A DNA stretch of 64,000 nt from Diprion similis (Eukaryota > Arthropoda > Insecta > Hymenoptera > Diprionidae). The stretch covers positions 14,198,001 through 14,262,000 of the forward strand of contig NC_060116.1 of assembly GCF_021155765.1 (NCBI RefSeq), written 5' to 3'. The translations under genes were made by a program, and so were the position numbers. Shown piece after piece: positions 15,675-27,385 of this stretch. Positions within the stretch are counted from its first letter, which is position 1. Every line of letters begins with the position of its first letter. Below the pieces are notes generated by a model, which was not told where the DNA came from, made no database searches, and was given only the letters and a program-made list of their open reading frames with translations.

Positions 15675-17310
15675 TCAGAGCCCATTTTGCAAAATGTTGA
15701 ACGCTGCCCCTAGAGCCCAGCTCAGTTCGTGAGAATTAATCTTTTTGTACAACTGTAAATAAAAATAATCATTAGACTGACATGAGCAGTAACTAGTGAA
15801 GAATGATGAACAGATGAATAAAAATTCTGGTAAACATAATTGTAATATTCAAATATTCAATGATAGTTTCAAACAAAATGTAAATCATACATAAAATATG
15901 CTGAAAAATGTTGTACCAACTTACTTGTAATTTAGTTGCTGGTTGTAAATCAAAACCGTCCCGAAGTAAGACGTAAATGAATGTCAAGTCCAAGCACATG
16001 AACGGTTGGTCGGTATTCGGATAGTCGCAGCTTTCCGTGGCTTGCTTCAAGAAAGTACCGACTGTAACAACTCCGCCAGAAAATGGATCAATGAGGCCCA
16101 CTTCCGTGGCTCGGTCAAAGTAATACGAGAATGCCATAATTTCTCGGTTTTCTAATCCCAGTGGTTTGTTAACGATAGTAGCAACATAATTCTTGACAAT
16201 TTGCAAACATTCCGCGAATCTCACAACCGGTCTGTCCTCGTCGACCCCACCAAAATTTTGGGTCTTTACAACTTTGTGGGTTCCATTAAGTGGGCCTTTA
16301 ACTAAGTAATCTACTCCACCGTAACTCCAGTCAGTGGATATTATAGGATTAATACATTCCGAACGTATCTCAACTCTAGATCCCGCAGAGGGAGTGTTTT
16401 CTTCTGTTTCTAAATTTTGGCCGTATGTTAAAATTGCTTTTCTAGCAGCCATAAGCCCCATGCCTAAATAGCTATGAGTATAAATGCTTATATTATTGTT
16501 GAAGGCATTGATGGAAAATATATGCTTTTCTTGACCTTTAACATGATTGCTATCAGGTGCAAAAGTTACTTGTGTGGACCCGCCACCCAAATCTAATGCA
16601 GCTACTGTATTTTGATGACTTTGTGGTGTTAGACGATCTAGTAAAAAATTGACTGTGAACCAGGAAAATATTCCTTCATCAGTACCATCCATTATAGATA
16701 CTGAGTTTTTGGAAGTCAAGAAACCTGAATTTCTAAACATCTTTTCACACTCTTCGAGCAATTTGTTGGCCTTTTCTTTTGGTAATAGCCTCAAACCTGC
16801 TGTTGCTTTCATACTTAAAGGTGTATGTTGCCATTCTGATTTTGGTATAACATTTTTAGCTTTGTTTATTAAACTTTCCAGAGATTCAGCACCTTTTGCT
16901 GGATCATCGGCAAAAGAACTCAGCCCTGGTTTTATCTGCTCAAATAATTCGTCATCCAAAATTAAATTTGAATCTATTATCGATTCGTGGAAACTAAAAG
17001 CCAGTACACGGCTTCCAGTCGAACCTGCATCGATAATCACCGCATAAAACGGTTTTCGAAGATTAAGCGAAAAGGCTAAACTATCTAAAGCTTTACTTCC
17101 TATCCTGACTGGTTTTAATCCAAGTGATATCCCGATATAAACCAGAACAGATATTCCAATTATTATTATCATTACAATGTTAGTCCTATTTGGGCGATTC
17201 GTAGTTTTCTTCGTGCGCGGTGCCGTGTAATGACTATTCGAGCTGCCATCTTGTGCTTCCAACTGCAACAACAAGACAATGAAGATTAATTGTTTATAGA
17301 GACACATCAA
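15675..17310 (-). CDS. ENTPD5/6-type nucleoside diphosphatase (apyrase family)
   Basis: This is an ectonucleoside triphosphate diphosphohydrolase of the GDA1/CD39 superfamily, which hydrolyses nucleoside diphosphates such as UDP or GDP in the secretory pathway. Exons 17310-15925 and 15752-15675 join in phase and give up to 487 residues. All five apyrase conserved regions are visible: DAGSTGSR (about 94), MKATAGLR (about 167), DGTDEGIFSW (about 208), ALDLGGGSTQ (about 238) and the late AFSYYFDRATEVGL. The tail LYKKINSHELSWALGAAF fits the family. A single hydrophobic segment at about residues 45-63 suggests a type II anchor. The true start is uncertain: an acceptor at about 17263 in the reading direction could mean that the first 16 or so residues are intronic and the start codon lies in an upstream exon. 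Drosophila has an orthologue of this class. It appears nested in the carrier's leader intron. Confidence 0.9.
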
Positions 17311-17597
17311 TGATTATTCAATGTTAACATTATATGCTAAATACACCAAGCTGCAAACCCCACAGGTATAAGGCAGACGTGGATCGCTGGAGCTTTCCTT
17401 TATCTGCTCACAGATAACAGAGACTTTTGTATACATGAATCAGCAACGTTATTTAAATCAAGTAGGAATTAGGTGGTTGCGTAATCACTTAATTAGAATA
17501 TATTTCATAAGAACCTATTGATAATGTTCAATTTAGAGAGCAAGTACGCAAACATCTGCCAATCACATTTATTAATTCACAAAAGTTATTTGATTCT

Positions 17598-17633
<36 letters not shown>

Positions 17634-20222
17634 CAGAAGAAAAATTCACACAATTCACTTTGTTACTTTCAATCCACACTTCATAAAACCAAATTGTGAA
17701 ATTATGAAATTCATGTCTTATCTGACGTATGCAATTTTTTTTTTCTATCAAAATATCAGAGGTCCACTTTTTAGGTTATCATATCAGATATGTTCGTAAT
17801 GGATAACCAATTTCCGTGTTGAAACCACGAGGATAACGTTCTTTCACTGTTTACTCTTGCATGTCAGCAATATTTCCGATAAAAAAAACCTTGACATTGC
17901 AATGTCGTTTAAAGTCCGTATATAATCGGAACACGAATTAATTACCCACCTGAGGTAAGACACAAATAAGATATTACGATCCTTTGATAAAATTTTTACA
18001 ATGTTATTTCTCCAAACGGTATTATTGTGTGCAAATTTGATTGTATGACACTTACGAGTGTGTATTGCATTTAGTCAAGGCCAAGTCAATGCATATATGT
18101 AAAGTAAAGGAACATCTGTACACGCGGTATACTAGTAACGTCAGGCATCGTTCCGTCTACAGTTTTGTCCGTCGAGTGCCACGTCACATGATACAGGTGT
18201 CGTAAATGACGGAACGTACTATACATTTAAATGTTTGCAACATACAATTAGTGGAAATTTTCATATATTTCTTTTAAATTTTGACAACAACCCTATTCGT
18301 ACATAAAGGTTGAAATTTATGAACAACGTACCTTTCTTTTTCTCATTTCCATTGTAGCGGTGAATACGTATTACTATTGTAAGTTAATTTTTATAACAGC
18401 ATCCCAATACGATCGTAGCGGCGATCAGTTCACGCGTCGAGACCTTATGATATTCTTATGAGACAAGTCGATATTTTAAGGCGAGTATTTTTTTAATGAG
18501 AGTCGACAGCTATTACGACGGCAATGCTTAAGATATCCAGATATTCCATCAAACGATAACGTTCAAGGTTTATTTGTATCTGGCGAAAGATAATAATCAT
18601 AAATTTATTCCTAACAATCCGCCGCGATCTACAAACGTCAATTGGCATACAGTTATAACTGCAGTGAATTGCTTTGATGATTTTACCTACAATTTGTTAT
18701 TGGACAATAGAAAGTCGTCTGATCGTTCGTTCGGATGGTATGTGCTTATACAGCTGTGGCCTATTATGTACTAGCCCCTTCGTCCGTTCATTTTTCGCCT
18801 AAACATCGTTGTGAAGTTGCCGTTTCACCGTTACGCAATACTGCGCGTAATCTTTTCAAATGATATCGCAATTATACCACTATACAGTATGTAGATATAG
18901 GATATAGATCTATACAGCCATCTATGAGATAGTACGTATGTATGTACTATATATACAACCGGCGAGCGTGATCGTGACTCGACAAATATGAATGATCGTT
19001 GAAAAACACGTGTTACTCGCTCATGAAAATAAAAGTAAAGGCGATTCAAGTATTATGTCTCAATGTTCAAAGATTGTAAAATGTTTTCAATAGAACCCCT
19101 TTTCGAAGTTTATATTACATCATGCATGCCGACGACCCTAAACCTTGCGTTATAAAAAAAGTTATACGTATATACAATTATAAAAATAGATTTCGGTCTG
19201 TCATGAACGGGGAACTGTTTCAAACAAGTAGCCGAAGTCGATTCATCGCTAGACCCAGTGATCATGAGCAGCTAAACCAACGGCATACTTAGCTGGAATT
19301 CTCAATTCGGCTGCATTCGATTACCACTGATATTATTTCTGGCTATCGATGCTTCTGTGATCGTAAATTTTATTATCCAGGAATACATGTAATAATTGCG
19401 AATTAAGAGAATAACGCATATTTTCACGATTTGGAAATGAAACGAAAGGGTAACTAGTTGTTTCGTCTGACATAAATGCTTGAATATCTTCGATGTAGCT
19501 AGTAGCTAATACTTCAGGATGATGATTGATCGCAACGAAATTGCACACCGCAGTCTTGACAATACGCAAAAGAACTTTGAATCGTCGTAATATTTTTAAT
19601 TTGACGAATTTCTAATTCCTCTGAATAACTGAGATGCGCATCTCTGCTATAACCTACAACCGATTACTAAATTCTACGAGGTTCGAGATCCTCTGTGTAT
19701 CATCATAAAGAACTTTTCACTAATTACATCAAAAAACTACCCCTGAATAAATCGAATTTTAAATTATGTCGAGCAAGAAATGAATATTGGAAGTATTGGA
19801 TAGCATTGAAACTATGTTGATCAGATCCGTATAAGCCGGGTGGTTGCATTTGTTTTTTTTTTTTTTTTTTATTGCTTATACATTGATAAGATTTATACTT
19901 TACACAGCTGGCCTGAATCTAACATATTGTACGTAGTCGTCGAGGAATTAGCGATGTGCGAACAGTTGAATATATATTAATTGATAATTTTGCTTTACGC
20001 ATCATTGAATTTTCTTTCCATTGGCAACTTATACGATTGGTGTCATACAAGCAAGACTTTTGTTTAGAATATTATATTTAATCTTCTCTGCATGCTTAAC
20101 AACGTAATTTGCGTAGCTAACATTCTACTTATTGGACAGTCGTTTTTACATGAACATCATATGAGGTGTAGGTTCCAGATTTTCTGGCTTCAACTATAAT
20201 CATTTTTAATTTTTTGTTTCAG
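17311..20222. other. Upstream region of the ENTPD gene within the carrier's leader intron
   Basis: No coding exon is recognised. A (TA)n tract lies at about 17603-17632 and a poly-T run at about 19853-19870. Around 18149-18217 there is a separated 9-base inverted repeat (CGTTCCGTC and its complement) flanking several E-box-like sites, including TCACATGA at 18184-18191. This could belong to the ENTPD promoter. The 78-codon open frame at 19333-19569 (minus) resembles no known protein. Confidence 0.4.
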
Positions 20223-20326
20223 TATTGGGATCTGTCGTGCGTGTGGATATCTCGAAGAAGTGTGTGAAGCTTTAAAAAATTCATAACTTGCCAGAATCAT
20301 TCAACTGAAGGAAAGTAATTGTGAAA

Positions 20327-22082
20327 ATGGCAAAGCAAAGCGAAGGACCAGGTCTTCTCAAGCAGGCTGCTATTCAAATCGGTGCTGGGGGTTCAGCAGG
20401 ATTTGTAGAAGTATGCATAATGCATCCCATGGACTTAGTCAAGACGCGCTTTCAGCTACAAGTCAAACCCACTGCCGCAGACCCGACATACTATACTGGG
20501 ATTGTGGATTGTATGAAAAAAATGTATGTCAGCGAGGGTCTCGGTGCTTATTGGAAGGGAATTGTACCTCCCATCATTGTTGAGACACCCAAAAGAGCTG
20601 TGAAGGTAAGCGGACTATGCTATTTACTGTCCTAATTATTTCAGCCTCGCACTGATATTTGGATTCGTTCGAAAAAATAATTTATGAAACACAGATGATA
20701 GGTTTTTTTCTATTTGAGAATTTACTCGCCTGTTTTATACAAATTTATCCTTTCTCCTAGTTTTTTACCTTCGAGCAGTACAAACAATTCTTCTTGTTTG
20801 GGGCAAGCAGTCCGACACCATTAGTAAGTTCTGAAATTATTTATACTTGGTTTGTGTGTAATACGTTGCTTATTGTTTGGCTTGCAGTGTTATGTCTGAA
20901 AATTTCAGTCAGGTTCATAGGCTGTGAGAAATTTAATTGTTAATAATGAAACTCTATCATTCATATCATCAAAATTTCATTTCAATTTTAAACCTAAACA
21001 AAAAAAAAAAATTCGGTACCAGCTATCACACTAGCTCGATTAGACTAAAAACTGATCTTCAGCAATGAATTTTCATGCTTCTACTTAGCTTTTGATTTCT
21101 CTACCTACAGGACCGATGAAAATGGATATGGAAAGAATCTAACATGCTCAAACCCACTAAGATCCCTGAACCATTCCTCTTGAAAAGGTGTCATGTTTAT
21201 AAGTATCTTATAGTTATCGTAGATATATGATTGTCATCATCAACTGCTCATTAAAAATTTATAAAATTGGTCGAGACGAAATTCAAGTCGAGTAATTCAT
21301 GTTCTAGACATTTTCATGCGCGGGATTTTTTGCCGGGGTTACAGAAGGTGTATTGGTGAACCCATTCGAAGTTATAAAGGTTCAATTGCAATCGAATCGT
21401 AAAAAAATGAAGGAAAGCCCGTCAACGCTTCTGGTTACTAAAGAAATAATACGAACCAAAGGCTTGGGATTAAATGGTCTGTATAAAGGCCTTAGCGCAA
21501 CCGTTTTGAGGAATGCAGTTTTCAACTCCGTCTACTTTGGATTCTATCATTCCGTCAAAGGCTACATACCACTGAACAAAGATCCTTGGCTCGAATTCTT
21601 TACAAAGGTGATCATATATCAGACAATGTTCACTTACCGTTTCTGCATTGTTGTCGAGGCTAGGCATAGCCATATCGACGAACAAAATTTGGATAATTGA
21701 TCTAATTTATCAACATAGGTCGGCATAGGATTTACTTCCGGAACTTTAGCATCGTGTTTAAATATTCCATTCGATGTTGCAAAGAGTCGCATACAAGGAC
21801 CACAGCCTCAACCAGATAGAGTGAAATACAAAGGAACCTTTAGGACTATTGCAATAGTGTACCGTGAAGAAGGGTTTGTATTTCATTAGTTTCTATTTTA
21901 TGTAAATGACTGATGATGAATTTCACCAATTGTAATAAAAAATAAATGTTCCATTTTACAGATTCAGAGCGCTGTATAAAGGCCTGCTACCTAAAGTAGT
22001 GCGATTGGGACCTGGTGGAGCTATAATGCTTGTAGTCTATGATTACATGCATCACTTCCTCACACACAAATTCGCAAATTAA
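20327..22082 (+). CDS. Mitochondrial 2-oxodicarboxylate carrier, SLC25A21 type
   Basis: This inner-membrane carrier exchanges C5-C7 oxodicarboxylates such as 2-oxoadipate (lysine and tryptophan breakdown) for 2-oxoglutarate. Five coding exons, 20327-20605, 20761-20823, 21308-21607, 21719-21873 and 21962-22082, join in phase to give 305 residues, close to the mammalian length. Three tandem mitochondrial-carrier repeats are present, each with its Px[DE]xx[KR] signature: HPMDLVKTR, NPFEVIKVQ and IPFDVAKSR. Each is followed by the later repeat motif, for example GLGAYWKG, LNGLYKGL and FRALYKGL. The second repeat ends its signature in Q rather than a basic residue, as is common in this subfamily. 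ATG 20327 is the first in the exon after acceptor 20222. An ortholog match to SLC25A21 rather than another carrier is inferred from ETPKRAVKFFTFEQYK and NRKKMKESPST-type segments. Confidence 0.92.
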
Positions 22083-24144
22083 AAGGAATATTGCTTATGA
22101 CCAAACGCAACTAAAGTTTACCAAAGATTTCATTGGCCACTCAAGCTTTGAGTGACTTGTTCTTTTGCCTACGAGAATCATGTAGATTAAATTATTTCGT
22201 ATAGTAGAATTAATTCAATTTATTCTAGTTGAGCTGGATGATAGATAACTGATTTCTAGACCTGTGATTTAACTGCCGCATTTTCATTAAACATACTGTA
22301 ACGTTACATAGAATATATCTGCTTTTAATGTTTTGAAACTAACGGATAAAACTTCACAATGTACATAAAGGAACCATGGATTTGAAGTATCGTTTAATAT
22401 ACATTATATTACAAGTATTCCATACCATAAAAATTCATTACAAGCTTTAGCGTAGACACAGGTAAATATAATTAATTCTATAACAAACCCCCGAGAGCTG
22501 TAAAAACGCTTACTTACATTTTTGTCTTGCAAATATTACATCAAAGGTGTCGTCTTAGATTAATCATTACAAAATGTTTGCTGAAAGTTGAGGTGACTAC
22601 ATATAATTATTTTGTTCTTGAAGGATGGTTCAATTTGGGAAAAATATCACGAAAGTACGTAAAGTTTGAGATGAAACAAGACGACTCCTTCTGTGCAAAT
22701 GTTGCCGGACAATTTTACTTCATACTGCAGCAAGCTCCATTTTCACTCAATCGTTGCAGAAGGGTGTAGCTGAAACTCAAATCACCAATCGATGAAAAAT
22801 ATACTGTTGAATATTTGATAACTTTAGCCATTTGGAATTTCAATATATTCTCATGTTTATAAAAATTTCAAATGAGCAAGTCACGTGCTGTCAAGTTTCA
22901 ATATTTTACGCAATGATGAAAAAAAAAGTGTTTTCAGTATCAGCATCTTACACAAGATATTCAGGATACTCAACTTTTATGATAATATAACAATGAGCAA
23001 TTCTTCTCAAATGAACTTATCAATGCAATCAGTACTGTGCAGTGAGATTACTCAAGTGGCAATGTACGTTAGATTTGTATTCTCATACTTTTCAGATAGC
23101 AGAAAATTAATTAGTTTTTTTTTTTTTTAAATACTTGTCAAGTTTTTGTAATCTTAGGTAGTTTTACATAAGAATCATGTCGATACTCATACTCAACCTG
23201 TGGACATGTTGAAATTAATTCAATACTCAATAGGCCCAACCGCAGCTCCGATAATCCAAACTTGTTACGCATGGACTGTAACCAATCCCAAATAATGAAT
23301 GATGCAAATCGGACACAATATACCAAACTAGCGAGGCATAGGCCAGTTAAAACTATAACAATTTGTTAGTGTATGGAAATGGCTATGAAAGTATAAAATT
23401 GATAAGAGCCAAATCTTTGCATATTGAATGAGATTTTTCTGCTTCAAATTTTCATGATTAATATATTTCAATACTACTCTCATAATTTTTGGAGTTTCTT
23501 AATAATGCTCAGTTTGAACTGGCGAACAATGCCTCGTTAGAAAATTGCATCGACGCCCACCTTTTAATAATTTCCCCAACAGCCGTGTCAACTCTGCCAA
23601 GCCACGGTTCTGCAAAAGTAAACATTTTTTACACTCTCGGAGGAAGATTATAGCATACAACTAGAATTAAATCTATCTAGCGAAATATAAAGTAAGTTCG
23701 GTAAAATTTAAAGAAGTATTTACACGAAAACAATATTGGAAACAGATTTCTTATCTTAAGATGCTATCCTTATGTTTTATGATATTAACTCGACAATTAT
23801 ATTATTTTTCAATGTCGATTGCCTTATTTTGTTATCAATGCTTTCTGAACAAGCAATAGCAAAATGCTCAGTAATTAGTAATAACATTCTACTTCTAGTC
23901 ACTGATACAAAATTGAAATCAATGTAACACATATCATTCCAACTGATCAGGTTAATATTTTATAGTATGATTTTTCAACTATCCATCTTGAAATTGATCA
24001 TTTCTTCATATACCCTTGGATTTCTCATTGAATTGGAGAAATTTAATATCTCATTCTTGATCAAATGTATCGATTTCAGATATTGTTTTTTATTTTCTTC
24101 AGAATCCAGCAAGTTAGTGAGAATAACTTGTCGTGGCATATTAT
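22083..24144. other. Carrier 3' region and CREBZF-type 3' region
   Basis: The left part should hold the carrier 3' UTR; no consensus AATAAA was found close to the stop. On the minus strand an AATAAA equivalent at 24088-24093 could end the bZIP gene's message about 50-60 bases after its stop. The rest is AT-rich, apart from a GC-richer block at about 23520-23622 that looks exon-like on the minus strand and is listed separately. A poly-T run lies at 23116-23129. Confidence 0.4.
23505..23615 (-). other. Unassigned exon-like block
   Basis: Read on the minus strand, a pyrimidine-rich tract and TTTTGCAG acceptor are followed by about 100 bases with clearly higher GC than the flanks. Two of the three frames are open through it: one ends SNEALFASSN-stop, the other ends VQTEHY-stop. 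Neither peptide is familiar. No partner exon was found. It could be a terminal exon of an unrecognised minus-strand transcript, a conserved UTR element, or chance. Confidence 0.2.
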
Positions 24145-25218
24145 TCACTCCGGCATCGAGTTCAGGCTATTCATATGACAAATGGAGCAAAATTCCAAAG
24201 AAACTTTTTCAGAGTTCACGTGTAAACAGATACCGGCATCTTTAAACTCCTCAAGTATGTTTGAATCGTCATACAGATTAGTTAAAGTATCCACATTGTT
24301 TGAGGTAGTGTTTAAAATTTCATCAAAATTTGTGAAATTATTTAAAATATTTCCACTCAAGCTGGACCATCCGGATGCATCTGTATTTGACACATCGACA
24401 TCGATTAATTCATCCAAATTACTTAGAGGTGAAGATAAGGAAGCTTGTTTTTCGAAACCCAGTAAAATATCATCACCAAATACTGAACCATTACAACTTT
24501 CTAGATTTTCATGATTTTCATGCCCACCAACGTCTCTGTAATTAGATTCAATAGATCCAACTCCTTGAGCCGTAGGAATTGTGTAAGTATGATCAAGTTC
24601 TGAATTTGATATTACATTATTTGTAGCTAATTGACTTTTAGCAATGCTTTGTAGTAACCGCTGATTTTTCCCAGATGTACAGTTTGCATTTGCTGCTAAT
24701 TGTTCCAGAGTCGGTTTTCTGCCGAGCGACATTTTCCCTTCATTCTTGGAATCTCTACTGATCGACGCTTTGCTTAGTCCTTCGTTCATCGATTGCAGCA
24801 ACGCTGTGATGTTGGTATTGTTTTTCAAGATGCAACGGAGATAAGTGACTTCGCCCTTTAATTTCTTTATGTCAATATCCTGTTTCTGTATTACGTTAAC
24901 CAAACTTTTACTTTTTTGCTGATAAAACGAAAGCTTATTTTCTACCTGTTCCAGGTGTTTTTTCTTCCGTATTCTGTTCTCCCGGGCTGCTTGAGCGTTT
25001 TTGTTCATACACGGCCTCTTCGAATGGCTCCGGCCGCCTTTCATCGTTACGTCCAGCGAGTTTGACGACCTGTCCGCCTTTTTCAATATTTTACAATCAT
25101 CTTCGTCGTAATCGTCAAACTTCTCGTTACTTGAGTACGAATGCTTATAACTCCTGCGGCGGTAATCCTCGTCTGAAGAACTTTCGCTTGCGATATCGTA
25201 AGGCTTTCCAGACGACAT
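24145..25218 (-). CDS. CREBZF: CREBZF/Zhangfei-type bZIP transcription factor
   Basis: This intronless gene encodes a 357-residue nuclear bZIP factor. The basic region NKNAQAARENRIRKKK (residues 73-87) has the Asn and AxxAR/E spacing of bZIP proteins. A leucine zipper to about residue 131 follows, ending in TYLRCILKNNTNITALLQSM, the counterpart of the vertebrate CREBZF segment after the zipper. At residues 209-212 is DHTY, a D/E-H-x-Y tetrapeptide of the kind that binds the HCF-1 kelch domain; vertebrate CREBZF carries DHDY. The C-terminus GICLHVNSEKVSLEFCSIC (from residue 329) matches the vertebrate C-terminal block. The Ser-rich acidic N-terminus and an Asn/Asp-rich region before the end are probably disordered. 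ATG 25218 is preferred; an in-frame ATG at 25317 would add 33 unrelated residues. Function in insects is inferred from the family. Confidence 0.85.
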   Translation of the reverse strand: MSSGKPYDIASESSSDEDYRRRSYKHSYSSNEKFDDYDEDDCKILKKADRSSNSLDVTMKGGRSHSKRPCMNKNAQAARENRIRKKKHLEQVENKLSFYQQKSKSLVNVIQKQDIDIKKLKGEVTYLRCILKNNTNITALLQSMNEGLSKASISRDSKNEGKMSLGRKPTLEQLAANANCTSGKNQRLLQSIAKSQLATNNVISNSELDHTYTIPTAQGVGSIESNYRDVGGHENHENLESCNGSVFGDDILLGFEKQASLSSPLSNLDELIDVDVSNTDASGWSSLSGNILNNFTNFDEILNTTSNNVDTLTNLYDDSNILEEFKDAGICLHVNSEKVSLEFCSICHMNSLNSMPE

Positions 25219-27385
25219 TTTGATCCGCCCAAAAAATATGTGTATCAATTGCGCCCAGGAAATATGTACTTCGGAATATGACAAGTAGCTAGGAATTTTC
25301 TCTAACGATACTCCCAAATACTAGTATAATGTGATTCGCACATTTATTCGTGATGAAAATGAACTTACTTCGAACTAAATTGACCTTTTATCCGGCTTAT
25401 AATTGAAAAACTGCAGATCCTACTACGACCTTAAATACAGACATGTTGCTGATCTCTGCATCAGCAGGTCTGACGTTGTTCCAATACACCCTACATAATG
25501 GGGAAATTTGCTTTTACAGTTGGCAACACACTGTGGCAATCTTCATTTTGTGGAATTCAAATTTACCGCGCGTAAGCTTTTGTATGAAAACATACTAGAA
25601 ATTTGTGTTATTTGTTATGCCAAGGGATTACTGAAAGAACAATTATAAGGAGGTCGTATCGGTCAAATTAAAAACCGTAAATCTGCTGGATCACTGATCA
25701 GAGATCAATGCACTAGATACACTGCTCCGCATTATTTCGCATCGCAATTATTGCTAATCACAATTTTTCCATTCCACTTTCGCCGGCGACCGGTAAGCCA
25801 AAATATGCAAGATTATTTTTGCCATAAACTCATCTCTGTTCTTACAGTTGTTTTGCAGATGTGCATACATGGTTTGCCTGTCGTAAGACGCTAATATTTC
25901 AGTCAACTCACTTCTGGACCTTTTTTGCCGACTGGAGATGTTTTTGGAAATTGGGAACTATTACATCTTATCGCAATGGATTGTTTCAGTAGAAATTAGT
26001 GCTACCTACGGAGGTATTTTTGCCTTTAATTGGCATTTATAGTGTGATCGTAATCTTGCCTTTTTTTGGCTGATAAATTTTCTTCATATAACGAGCGAAG
26101 CTGCCAATGTTGCTATGCGTTGCCTTGATCATTCGAAACGAGAAGGTTGCCAGCTGTGCAAGCAGAATATTTTCTATCGTCTCGCTTATGAAAATAAAAG
26201 CAATTGAATTCATAGGTAACATGTGGTTTTGATATTTTTCTTCACGAACTGTAATGAAATTAAAATGAGGTGTTCGATATACATTAAAAAAAAATTAAAT
26301 TCAAGTTTTGTTAAATAAAATAGAATAATAATAATTTCCCTTAAATAATAATCACAAATCATAAATTTGAAAATTACAAAATTCTGTAAAAAAAATTATG
26401 GATATTGAAAAATGCATAAGCTAATAGCAAAATTGCTAAGTCAACTCTACAAGTATCATAAACCCTAAAATCTTACAATTCGTTTTGCATTCAATCCCGT
26501 TTAACAAACGTAATAATCAGATCTTAAAAATGGTTTTATATTTTTAGAATGATCAAAGTTTCACGAAATTAACATTTTTGCATCAGCTATATTTAGACGA
26601 TAAACGACTTTGTTCCAAAATTTTATTCTCCACGATCATGAGGGAAGTCGAATTAATAATAACTCCTATTTGGGTAAATAGTGCTCCTTTCCATTAGAAA
26701 TCGACAAGTAGTTGCAATAGATTGTAATCTCGATTCTTACATCTGGTTATGGTTGTGGGAAAAAAAAACAAAAAAAAAAACGTGAATATAGTGTAATTTG
26801 TGATGCAAGTACAGAAAAATTATATAAAAAGATATGGTTATAGATGAAAAAAATTTCACTGAGTAAGCAAAGACAAACAAGATTTGTTAGTTGAATAAAG
26901 CAAGTTTCTACTTGACAAACGTATATAAAAGGATTGAAATTAAAAACAATTAATTTGATGTCAGGAACTACAATTGCGGTGGATTAACAACTGCGAACAG
27001 CAATATACAGTACCACTTGCAGTTTGTGTTACAAAGTTTTATGTGGACTTGTGCAATAGAACTCTCCTAATTTGACAGTAAATATAATACTAGTGAATAT
27101 GATCAATTTCTTAATAAATACTTGCAGAATTCTATTGCACGTCACTTCTACATGAAGTAGTACTGATAATATTTTAGAGGAAATGAATTGAAATTACTGT
27201 GAGCAATTTAGCTATTAGTCTCTTACAAGATACTGAATTCTGACTATAATTTTATCCTTATATTATATTATATTATGATCGATACTTATACAAGTCAAGT
27301 ATTTAAGTATATACACTCCATAAATGGGAAACGAAAAAAGCTAATCAACAATGAAAGAAATAGTAAGTCATTAGTACATTTTCCC
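25219..27385. other. Upstream region of the bZIP gene and 3' region of the C19orf47-type gene
   Basis: No coding exon is recognised on either strand. The part next to 25219 should contain the bZIP promoter and leader, and the right-hand part the 3' UTR of the C19orf47-type gene, whose stop is at 27386. A minus-strand AATAAA equivalent occurs near 26622. A-rich runs at 26760-26780 and 26285-26295 are simple sequence. Confidence 0.4.

Noticed and set aside
16649-17047. 132-codon plus-strand frame inside the ENTPD gene
   Set aside because: Shadow of the conserved apyrase coding exon on the minus strand.
24182-24514. 110-codon plus-strand frame
   Set aside because: Antisense shadow of the CREBZF-type coding sequence.
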